A DNA stretch of 64,000 nt from Buttiauxella brennerae ATCC 51605 (GTDB lineage: Bacteria; Pseudomonadota; Gammaproteobacteria; Enterobacterales; Enterobacteriaceae). Below the pieces are notes generated by a model, which saw only the letters and a program-made list of their open reading frames with translations, was not told the DNA's origin and searched no databases. The position numbers were made by a program, and so were the translations under genes. Below are positions 31,003-38,313 of this stretch, one piece after another (position 1 is the stretch's first letter; each line of letters starts with the position of its first letter). The DNA lies in assembly GCF_001654925.1 (NCBI RefSeq), contig NZ_LXER01000011.1:124001-188000 (forward strand). Reading direction: 5' to 3'.

Positions 31003-32148
31003 ATGGAAAGGCGAAATTTTCTGAAAAGTGTTGCGGCACTGTCAACAATTGGCCTGGTTCGCCCGGCATTTTCGAAAACACAGAATGTTGATAACCCAGC
31101 CATCAGTATTTCTGATTCTTCCCGCCGCTTTGTGCTGACACAAACCTATAATCTGAAGGCACCAGAAGGTTCTAAAGGCAAAGTTAATCTGTGGATACCG
31201 GTACCAGAAGATACCAGCTTTCAGACTTTGCTCGACCTTTCCTTTACCGGCAATTACCAGCAAGCCACACTCAACGCGAATAATGCTTACGGCGCAAGAA
31301 TGCTTTTTGTGAGCTGGCCTGACTCTACGGGCAAGCTGGAAATTCAGGTTGAGATGACGATTGAAACCCGCGACTGGGAAGTGCGCAAAGACAACAAACT
31401 TGCGGACTGGATGCTACCTGAGCACGACGCTGTCATCCCGAATGAGATCAAACCTTTCCTGCTGGCAACGCCGCATATTCCTGTCGACGGCATCGTCAAA
31501 GAAACCGCGCTGAAAATCATTGCCGCTGAAAAAGCACCGCTCAAACAGGCGCGCTTGATTCATGATTGGGTCAGCACGCATATGCACCGTGATGATGCTG
31601 TCATTGGCTGTGGCATTGGCGATGTGGGTGAAATACTCAAAGCCGGCAAGCTGGGCGGTAAATGCACCGACATTAATTCTGTCTTTGTTGCGCTGTGCCG
31701 CGCGGTGGGCATTCCTGCGCGTGAAATGTTTGGCATTCGCCTTGGTGCCAGCAGCAAGCTTGCGCAGTATTCGCATAAAGCCTTCGGCAGTGCTGATGAG
31801 CAGGGGATTGCTAAAGTTAACGGTGGCCAACATTGCAGGGCAATGTTCTGGCTGGCAGGCTTTGGCTGGGTACCTGCTGACCCGGCAGATGTCACCAAAA
31901 TGCGTCTGACTGAAAAGAAAGAGAACGGTGACCCGGCGGTTAGCGCGGTTAACGATTATCTCTTTGGTAACTGGGAAATGAACTGGGTGGGCTTTAACCA
32001 TGCCCGTGACTTCGCGCTCTACCCGGCGGCGGAACAAGGTGATGTCAATAACCTGGGCTATCCGTACGCCGAGGTCGATGGTGACCCGTTAAACTTCTAC
32101 GATCCGGCAGCATTCAGTTATGAATACGTCAGCACCGAACAGCATTAA
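31003..32148 (+). CDS. Secreted transglutaminase-like protein with Tat-type signal
   Basis: A 381-residue protein. The N terminus MERRNFLKSVAALSTIGLVRPAFS has the twin-arginine S/T-R-R-x-F-L-K pattern followed by a hydrophobic stretch. The C-terminal half is a transglutaminase-like fold: GKCTDINSVFVALCRAVGIPAR carries the catalytic Cys, and GGQHCRAMFWLAGFGWVPADPADV the His and Asp. The substrate is unknown. It may be a protease or a cross-linking or scaffold protein. The end overlaps the MerT-like gene by 29 bases, so the three genes 31003-32763 form an operon. Confidence 0.82.
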   Translation: MERRNFLKSVAALSTIGLVRPAFSKTQNVDNPAISISDSSRRFVLTQTYNLKAPEGSKGKVNLWIPVPEDTSFQTLLDLSFTGNYQQATLNANNAYGARMLFVSWPDSTGKLEIQVEMTIETRDWEVRKDNKLADWMLPEHDAVIPNEIKPFLLATPHIPVDGIVKETALKIIAAEKAPLKQARLIHDWVSTHMHRDDAVIGCGIGDVGEILKAGKLGGKCTDINSVFVALCRAVGIPAREMFGIRLGASSKLAQYSHKAFGSADEQGIAKVNGGQHCRAMFWLAGFGWVPADPADVTKMRLTEKKENGDPAVSAVNDYLFGNWEMNWVGFNHARDFALYPAAEQGDVNNLGYPYAEVDGDPLNFYDPAAFSYEYVSTEQH

Positions 32149-32482
32149 GGGCAGCCTGGTGACACTGCTGGCGGCTCTTGTCGCCGCAGGTGCCTCAACA
32201 CTGTGCTGTATTGGGCCACTGTTATATCTGGTTTTTGGTATTTCAGCTGCCGGGCTAACGGGCATTCCAACGCTGCCCTGGCTGCAAATTCCGATGGTGA
32301 TTGTCTCTCTGGGGCTGATGGTTCGCGGCTTCTGGCGGTTATATTTGTCGCCAAAACCCGTATGCACCAGTGTTGTCAGCCGCCGGGTGCTGGTCTTGAT
32401 GTATTGGTTATCAGTGCCATTGGTGCTGTTTCTGACCACGTACCCCTATGTTTTACCCTGGATTTGGGAAACACTTGAATGA
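32120..32482 (+). CDS. MerT-like inner-membrane metal transport protein
   Basis: A 120-residue protein with three predicted membrane helices (SLVTLLAALVAAGASTLCCIGPLLYLVFG, LPWLQIPMVIVSLGLMVRGFW, VLMYWLSVPLVLFLTTYPYVLPWIW). The vicinal cysteine pair in TLCCIGPLL is the MerT signature in helix 1. MerT moves Hg(II) inward in mer operons, but here there is no merR or merA, so another metal or thiol ligand is possible. It overlaps both neighbours (29 and 4 bases). Confidence 0.82.
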   Translation: MNTSAPNSIKGSLVTLLAALVAAGASTLCCIGPLLYLVFGISAAGLTGIPTLPWLQIPMVIVSLGLMVRGFWRLYLSPKPVCTSVVSRRVLVLMYWLSVPLVLFLTTYPYVLPWIWETLE

Positions 32483-32763
32483 AGAAGTTTGTTTGCCTCG
32501 GGCTGCTTTTTTTTGCCCCTCTGAGTTGGGCTGCCAACAAAATGGTCACCATTGATATCAGCCAGATGAACTGCCCGCTGTGTGTTATCTCGATAAACCA
32601 GGCTTTGCGCAGTACAGAGGGTGTTATCAAAGCGAAAGCGTCGTTAAAAACGCACCAGGCGCAAGTGGTCGTCCCGGATAATTTTGATAATCAGCAGTTA
32701 CTGGCAGCGATAGCAAAAACCGGATTTACCGGCCAGATTCATGACGTGATTGAAAAGCCGTAA
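32479..32763 (+). CDS. MerP-like periplasmic heavy-metal-binding protein
   Basis: A 94-residue protein with a signal peptide (MKKFVCLGLLFFAPLSWA) and a single HMA domain. The metal site reads MNCPLCVISINQAL, so the family's CxxC is present. The remainder (GVIKAKASLKTHQAQVVVPDNFDNQQLLAAIAKTGFTGQI) is a normal ferredoxin-like HMA fold. It would pass metal to the MerT-like protein encoded immediately upstream. The gene is followed by a strong bidirectional terminator and then the island's left end. Confidence 0.85.
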   Translation: MKKFVCLGLLFFAPLSWAANKMVTIDISQMNCPLCVISINQALRSTEGVIKAKASLKTHQAQVVVPDNFDNQQLLAAIAKTGFTGQIHDVIEKP

Positions 32764-32782
32764 CTTCCAACGCGGAAAAACA

Positions 32783-32810
32783 AAAAAGCCACGCATTTGC
32801 GTGGCTTTTT
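32783..32810. terminator. Bidirectional terminator after merP-like gene
   Basis: AAAAAGCCACGCATTTGCGTGGCTTTTT is a symmetrical hairpin that works on both strands, 20 bases after the merP-like stop. Before island insertion it would also have served ychF, coming from the right. Confidence 0.9.
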
Positions 32811-32826
32811 ACTTCGTAGAGGAAGG

Positions 32827-32839
32827 TTAGACGTTGAAC
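32827..32839. repeat. attL core (13-bp direct repeat, left copy)
   Basis: ttagacgttgaac, identical to 61557-61569 at the ychF 3' end. Bases differ on both sides of the two copies, as expected for attL and attR. Confidence 0.72.
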
Positions 32840-32896
32840 CGTGATTTGAATTTCATGTTATTGATTTTTTTATTTAATTAAATTTTTATTTTTATA

Positions 32897-32916
32897 TATA
32901 CTCACAGTTGTACTCA
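32897..32916 (+). repeat. Integrase arm-type sites at the left end
   Basis: TATACTCA (32897-32904) and TGTACTCA (32909-32916) match three TGTACTCA copies next to the integrase at the right end. They are about 60-80 bases inside the attL core. Confidence 0.6.
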
Positions 32917-32930
32917 TTTTGGCGTTAGCT

Positions 32931-32978
32931 CGCATTCGTAATACGGAGGTCGTAGTTTCGACTCCTATTATCGCACCA
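32931..32978 (+). pseudogene. tRNA-Thr 3'-half remnant (thrW-like)
   Basis: Forty-eight bases, from CGCATTCGTAAT through GACTCCTATTATCGCACCA, match the anticodon-arm, T-arm and acceptor half of the tRNA-Thr(CGU) gene thrW as I recall it, with a few substitutions and one missing G before CACCA. The 5' half is absent, so no tRNA can fold. thrW is a known P4-type integration site, so this is best read as an old att site carried with the adjacent integrase. Confidence 0.75.
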
Positions 32979-33004
32979 TCTCAACTTCCCCAAACGTCCG
33001 TATT

Positions 33005-33066
33005 TGTCCATAAACACTCTGATTTATAAAGAATTTTCCTGCTTTTTAGTCCATCACTGTCCATAA
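33005..33066 (+). repeat. Direct repeats TGTCCATAA (integrase 1 arm-type sites)
   Basis: TGTCCATAA occurs at 33005-33013 and 33058-33066, with a degenerate AGTCCATCA between. The position, just upstream of the first integrase gene and just after the tRNA remnant, is where P4-type integrases bind arm sites. Confidence 0.5.
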
Positions 33067-33142
33067 CCATCCAGTAGAATCCGATACGAAATGTGTATAG
33101 GGTTGTGTATATGTTCCTGTTCGGTCTCGGATTCCTATACAC

Positions 33143-34324
33143 ATGCCTTTAAACGATATGCAGATTCGCCGCGCTAAGCCTGAAGCTAAAGCCTATACAC
33201 TTGGAGATGGGCAAGGGCTGTCATTGCTTATAGAACCTAATGGAAGTAAGAGCTGGCGGTTCCGTTATCGTTTTGCCGGTAAACCAAAAATGATCTCGCT
33301 GGGGGTGTATCCGACGATCACAGTTGCAGATGCTCGTTCCCGTCGTGACGATGCCCGAAAATTGGTCGCAGAAGGAAAGAACCCTAGTGAGGTTCGAAAA
33401 GAGCAAAAGCTCGCATTATAAAATGAGTCAGAGAACGCTTTCGAAAAGATTGCCAGAGAGTGGCATCAGATGAAGTCCACCAAATGGTCGGTAGGATATG
33501 CTTCAGACATCATGGAAGCGTTTCAGAACGATATTTTTCCTTACGTGGGAACGAGACCAATAGCCGAAATTAAACCGCTAGAACTGCTTAATGTACTGCG
33601 TAAAATCGAAAAGCGCGGTGCATTAGAAAAAATGCGCAAAGTTCGGCAGCGATGCTCCGAAGTGTTTCGCTATGCAATTGCAACGGGTAGAGCGGAGTAC
33701 AATCCTGCGGCTGATCTCTCCAGTGCCCTCGAGGTTCACCAATCAAATCATTTCCCGTTCCTAAAAGCTGATGAGATACCCGAATTTCTGCGTGCCTTAG
33801 AGGGTTATACCTGGAGTCATCTTGTCCAGATAACCACGAAATTACTGATGATTACGGGCGTGAGAACCATCGAATTACGTGCGGCATTATGGCAAGAATT
33901 TGATCTGGATAACGCTATTTGGGAAATTCCCGCTGAAAGGATGAAAATGCGTAGGGCGCACCTTGTGCCACTATCGACTCAAGCGTTAGATTTACTCAAT
34001 GAACTCAAGATAATGACAGGGAACTATCGTTATGTTTTTCCGGGATGGAACGATCCGCACAAACCTATGAGTGAAGCAAGTATAAATCAGGTTATCAAAA
34101 GAATTGGTTACGGTGGAAAACTTACCGGCCACGGATTTAGACATATGATGTCTACACTGTTGCATGAGCAAGGGTTTGACTCATCCTGGATAGAGATGCA
34201 ATTAGCCCATGTAGATAAAAATAATATCCGCGGAACTTATAACCATGCGCAATTTTTAGAAAAACGAAGAGATATGCTTCAGTGGTATTCTTCTTTCTTG
34301 ACGGAGCACAGAAATGTATATTGA
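33143..34324 (+). pseudogene. P4-type tyrosine integrase 1, interrupted by one in-frame TAA
   Basis: Reading in one frame gives a 393-codon integrase apart from a single TAA at 33419-33421. The first part (92 residues) is the DUF4102 arm-binding domain (LNDMQIRRAKPEAKAYTLGDGQGL). The second part has the catalytic set: Arg in TGVRTIELR, HGFRHMM, LAHVDKNN, and Tyr in RGTYNHAQ. No frameshift is needed, so one base substitution explains the break. The 3' end overlaps gajA by 11 bases. It was probably the integrase that entered at a thrW-type tRNA gene. It is inactive unless the stop is suppressed. Confidence 0.88.
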
Positions 34325-36017
34325 CAATGTTTATTTGAAAGGTTTTAGGAACTACTCCGATAGTTTTATAAAATTAAATCATTCAACATTAATAATTGGA
34401 AGCAATGATGTTGGCAAAACTAACCTCTTGTATTCATTGCGCATCCTGTTAGATAAAAGTTTTTCTGATTTGGATATAGAACCTAAAAACAGCGATTTTC
34501 ATATTGATGAAAAAGGGAATCAATGTGATTCCCTAGAGATAATAATCAATTTTCGTGAGATAAAAGAGGATGCTGTTCTTTCTAAGTTAGCAGGGTATGT
34601 AAGTGGAGATTCACAAACATTCATTAAATATAAAGCGCAAAGAACTTCATTAGATTATAAGTTGTTTATAGGTCACACCCAGTTTGACATGGTTGAGATT
34701 AGTAGTAGGTTTTATCTTAAGTATTTAAATCTACGTTATGTAAACTCCCAAAGAGACCTTGCTAAATATATATCTACAGAGAAAAAACATTTACTTCGGC
34801 TTGCACAGGAAATGAGAAATGATGAACAAGTTAAAAAGGATGAAGATACTTTAAGTTCATTAAGCGACTTACTGAATAGTGTTAACGATAAAGTAAAAGA
34901 AATTAGTTATGTTTCGAGTGCGACCAAAGAATTAAACGATGAGTTAAAAAAATTATCATATAATAATGAGAAAATTTCTGTAATGCTGGATTCAGGTGCA
35001 ATCGGGGTTGACCAGTTTATTGAAAAGTTAGAGTTAAGTTCAAACACAAATGGCAAAAAGGTAATGCTTGGTGGTGATGGATTCAATAACCAAATTTTAC
35101 TTGCCTTATGGAAGGCTAAGAGTGTACGCGAGCATGATATTGAAAATGAAGTGGTAATATATTGTGTTGAAGAACCGGAATCACATCTCTATCCACATCA
35201 ACAAAGAAAATTATCTGAGTATTTGATTAATAAGTTACCAGGACAATCTCTTGTTACAACACATTCTCCGCAGATTGCTGTAAACTACTCTCCAGATTCG
35301 ATAATAAAAATATGCTCTTCTGAAGGAGAGTCTTACGCAGCAAGCGAGGGGTGTTCTAATTGCATCAGTGAAGCTTGGCAGGGGATGGGATATAGAATAA
35401 GTATACTGCCAGCTGAGGCGTTTTTCGCTAATGTTGTTTTTTTAGTTGAAGGTCCTTCAGAGATGCTCTTTTATCAGGCTCTTGCTAAAGAATGCAAAAT
35501 CGATCTGGATTTCTTTAATATAAGTATATTATCAGTTGACGGTGTTCAATTTGAAGTTTACAGAAAAATACTTGATGCATTCGAGATAAAATGGGTTGCT
35601 CGAACAGATAATGATTCATCAAAAGTGCCTAGAAAAAATGAGTGGCAATACTCGGGACTTAACAGAGCGTTAGTTCTTTGCGGGATGAATTCACTCGAAA
35701 ACGAATTGATGGAAATTTCACAAGAGCAAAGAGTTAAAAAGTATTTTAATTATAAGAACGTATTAAAGCAAAATAATGTTTTTGTTTCAGTTAATGATTT
35801 GGAAGGTGATATTAGCATTGAACTAAGCGAACAGCTAAAGGAATATGTGGGTGTAGATGACGAAGAAAAGGCTGCTGAATATTTAAGGGGAAAGAAAGCA
35901 ACCCGTATGCAAGATTTCTTGAAAGAGTATTCCCATACGCTAAAAACCATCTCTACAGGTGAATTAATTGCACCTCTCTTGACTGCTGTAATGCTAGCTA
36001 CGGAGGAGATGAAATGA
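34314..36017 (+). CDS. gajA: Gabija protein GajA (OLD-family ATPase/TOPRIM nuclease)
   Basis: A 567-residue OLD-family protein. The N-terminal ABC-type ATPase has Walker A GSNDVGKTN (residues 29-37) and the signature/Walker B region IYCVEEPESHLYPHQQRKL. The C-terminal TOPRIM domain has VVFLVEGPSEMLFYQAL and the acidic WVARTDNDSS. The length is close to the Bacillus cereus GajA. GajA forms a tetramer that binds GajB and cuts DNA when nucleotides are depleted during phage infection. The ATG lies inside the end of integrase 1, with GGAG 8 bases upstream. The gene is much more AT-rich than the surrounding chromosome. It overlaps gajB by 4 bases. Confidence 0.93.
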   Translation: MYIDNVYLKGFRNYSDSFIKLNHSTLIIGSNDVGKTNLLYSLRILLDKSFSDLDIEPKNSDFHIDEKGNQCDSLEIIINFREIKEDAVLSKLAGYVSGDSQTFIKYKAQRTSLDYKLFIGHTQFDMVEISSRFYLKYLNLRYVNSQRDLAKYISTEKKHLLRLAQEMRNDEQVKKDEDTLSSLSDLLNSVNDKVKEISYVSSATKELNDELKKLSYNNEKISVMLDSGAIGVDQFIEKLELSSNTNGKKVMLGGDGFNNQILLALWKAKSVREHDIENEVVIYCVEEPESHLYPHQQRKLSEYLINKLPGQSLVTTHSPQIAVNYSPDSIIKICSSEGESYAASEGCSNCISEAWQGMGYRISILPAEAFFANVVFLVEGPSEMLFYQALAKECKIDLDFFNISILSVDGVQFEVYRKILDAFEIKWVARTDNDSSKVPRKNEWQYSGLNRALVLCGMNSLENELMEISQEQRVKKYFNYKNVLKQNNVFVSVNDLEGDISIELSEQLKEYVGVDDEEKAAEYLRGKKATRMQDFLKEYSHTLKTISTGELIAPLLTAVMLATEEMK

Positions 36018-37636
36018 TTGAGTTTACCCATGAGCAAAGACTAGCTATAGATTATCCATCCAGTATGGTGCTAACAGCGTGTCCTGGTAGTGGTAAAACA
36101 GCTGTAATAGTAGAGAAGATCGTTCTCGATTTGGCTAGTTGTAAGGAATTTCAGGGTGTTATTGCCATTTCATACACTAACAAAGCTAGTGATGAACTTA
36201 AAAGGAGATGTTTAAAAGCATTGCCAGATTCAAAATCAAGTTTTTTTGGAACGATTGATAAATTTTATTTAACTGAGATAATCTATCAGTTTCTTAATCA
36301 CCTGTGGGGAGGTGTAAATAATTTACAAGTAGTGAGATTTAATGATTTAGATTCTGTTGTCAAAGATAGTCTTTCTGTTTTTTTTAATGCTGAATATGTT
36401 TGTGAAAACATCGATGTATTTGATTTTAAAGAAATCAAGAATCTATATGCTAAAGGTTTTTTAGTTTTGGAATTTATTCCATTGCTTGCATATTTTATAT
36501 TGTGTAAGTCTTTGGCTTGTCGTAGGTATATTAGTAAGAAATATAACTCGATGTATATAGATGAATATCAGGATGCTGGATTTATTCAACACCTTATATT
36601 TTTGAAGTTATTTGGATTTGGAGTAAAAACTGTTGCTGTGGGTGACATTGACCAATCAATATTCTTATACGCAGGAAAAAGTTCTAAATATTTAATGTCA
36701 TTATTAGACGATGATAGTGGATTTAAACCATTTGAAATAACGATCAATCATAGATCTCATTCTTCGATAGTAAACTATGCTTCAAGAATGCTGAGTGAAA
36801 ACTGTGAGTTATTAGTTACCGATGATACTCAGGTATACAGAACAACAATTAATGGTTCCCAGCAAGAAGTAGCTAAATGGATTGACGATAATATCAACAA
36901 TGTCAAACAAACGTTTGGGATTTCTAAAGAAAGAGAAATTGCAATACTTGCGGCAACAAATAGCTCTGTTTTATTGATGTCTGGCCTCGTTCGAACAAAA
37001 TTGAGAGCATATATTGATGACGATCTGTCTAAACTTGGAGGGGACGTGTCTCTCCTAATAAAGGAGTTGTTGAGTTATCGGTTTAATGTTCTTGTTACAG
37101 CTCAGGAGATTATTGATGGTTTAAGTATCAAAGTGGTTGAACGAAATGCATTGAGAGAAATGCGGAATGTCATTAAATATGTTAGAAAAGCCGACGATTC
37201 AAATTTTATCCCAGCATTACGTCAGGCTGTAAATTTATTAATTAATAAAGATTTTTCGGCTCAGCACATCGATGCTGTCAACGCTGTATTGCAAAATAAA
37301 ATGATGCTGAATAATTACTTGCCAGTTGGTGATGATGAATTGCAACTTATGACTCTTCATAAATCTAAAGGGCTGGAATTCGACTTTGTTTTTCATTTAG
37401 ACCTTTATGATTGGATACTTCCGCGTCGAGAGTTTATCGAGGGAAGTTTTGATTTGGTTTTTTCAAACTATGAACAATGTCTTAATCTGCATTATGTTGG
37501 GGTTACTAGGGCAAAAAAAGCTGTGGCGCTAATCAACTCTACAGAACGTTTAAATTATCAGCATGAATTAAAACGTGCGAAGCCTTCTCAATTCTTATCG
37601 TTAAGAGGTGTTGAAGGGCTATACAGAAATATTTAA
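36014..37636 (+). CDS. gajB: Gabija protein GajB (UvrD-like SF1 helicase)
   Basis: A 540-residue superfamily 1A helicase. It has a Q-motif (FTHEQRLAID), Walker A ACPGSGKTA (about residues 22-30), motif II YIDEYQDA, motif III AVGDIDQSIFLYAG, motif IV INHRSHSSIV, motif V LMTLHKSKGLEFDFVFH and motif VI YVGVTRAKKAV. GajB is the partner of GajA in Gabija, and the ATGA overlap with gajA confirms the pair. It is slightly longer than the 494-residue reference GajB. No further gene belongs to the operon, since GC-rich non-homologous sequence begins right after the stop. Confidence 0.93.
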   Translation: MIEFTHEQRLAIDYPSSMVLTACPGSGKTAVIVEKIVLDLASCKEFQGVIAISYTNKASDELKRRCLKALPDSKSSFFGTIDKFYLTEIIYQFLNHLWGGVNNLQVVRFNDLDSVVKDSLSVFFNAEYVCENIDVFDFKEIKNLYAKGFLVLEFIPLLAYFILCKSLACRRYISKKYNSMYIDEYQDAGFIQHLIFLKLFGFGVKTVAVGDIDQSIFLYAGKSSKYLMSLLDDDSGFKPFEITINHRSHSSIVNYASRMLSENCELLVTDDTQVYRTTINGSQQEVAKWIDDNINNVKQTFGISKEREIAILAATNSSVLLMSGLVRTKLRAYIDDDLSKLGGDVSLLIKELLSYRFNVLVTAQEIIDGLSIKVVERNALREMRNVIKYVRKADDSNFIPALRQAVNLLINKDFSAQHIDAVNAVLQNKMMLNNYLPVGDDELQLMTLHKSKGLEFDFVFHLDLYDWILPRREFIEGSFDLVFSNYEQCLNLHYVGVTRAKKAVALINSTERLNYQHELKRAKPSQFLSLRGVEGLYRNI

Positions 37637-38313
37637 TTATACATCTCAGCGCGCAATGCTCTCCCCGCCACGCCTGCCCGCTTTTGGAGTGGGTTTTAAT
37701 GCAGGTGCATAAACTGGCTGAGGCCGCGCCAAGGCTGGCACGGCAGGGCGCGAAAATTTCAAGATTTTGCATGCAAAACCATGCAGCCAGGCGTGCTTGG
37801 TCTTTTTTTGCGAAATAGCAGGTTTTTTTGGGGATTTTTAAGCGGATTTTTTGAGTGTCTGCTGCGCCTGTTTTCGCAGGAAAATCTGGCACTGTTCGGG
37901 TGAATATTTTGACTTGCTGTCCGTCCGGGAGGCTCTGTCCGGCCGGAATCCGATGGCGGTTAGAATATCCCGGTCGTCTTCTGCGTAACTGATGCTGGGC
38001 AGTGTCGTCAGATGCACCGAAAGCGCCTCTCGGATGCTGGCGGCCGCAAGGTCGAGCGCCCGCTCCCTGACCCGTTCTTTTCATCACTAAACTAAATAAC
38101 TTCGCGAAATATTGCTTCACTTTCAGTCAGCTCTTGCAGGTTAAGGTGTGAACGCTGTTTCTCCCTCTGCCCGTGTCTCATTGGGCTTCAGATGGGTTGC
38201 CTCTACGCAACATGCCTCGTGCCTTCAAATGGTAGATGTGGGGAGATTACCCTTTCAGTTATTGATTGTAAGGATTAGCATTGCATTGTCATCGAACCCT
38301 CGATGTATGAGCG
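37637..38313. other. GC-rich spacer between Gabija and RADAR
   Basis: About 675 bases. The first 450 are much richer in G and C than gajAB, and an 80-codon minus-strand frame (about 38084-37838) is the only coding-like stretch. I see no intact gene. Bases 38090-38313 hold nothing recognisable except the RADAR operon's 3' flank. The abrupt composition change marks a junction between separately acquired modules. Confidence 0.5.
37838..38084 (-). pseudogene. Fragment of an unidentified ORF (C-terminal piece)
   Basis: An open stretch of about 80 codons with balanced composition (IREALSVHLTTLPSISYAED, then a Lys/Gln-rich end LRKQAQQTLKKSA) ending at TAA. It lacks a start codon with a ribosome-binding site and is preceded by a stop in frame. 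It looks like the 3' remnant of a plasmid- or transfer-type gene, but I do not recognise the family. The longer overlapping frame on this strand (37539-38120) has a random-looking composition and is not called. Confidence 0.3.

Noticed and set aside
31003..32763. Mercury resistance (mer) operon
   Set aside because: MerT- and MerP-like proteins are present, but merR, merA and merD are not, and the operon begins with a transglutaminase-like gene.
32931..32978. Functional tRNA-Thr gene
   Set aside because: Only the 3' half is present, with substitutions and a missing base before CACCA. The D-arm and 5' acceptor strand are absent, so it cannot fold.
36014..37636. Chromosomal DNA repair helicase UvrD/Rep
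   Set aside because: It is shorter than UvrD, AT-rich, and overlaps an OLD-family nuclease gene; GajB is the better assignment.
37539..38120. 193-codon minus-strand frame overlapping the gajB end
   Set aside because: It overlaps a firm gene, its residues look random, and a different frame in the same patch looks more like a real fragment.
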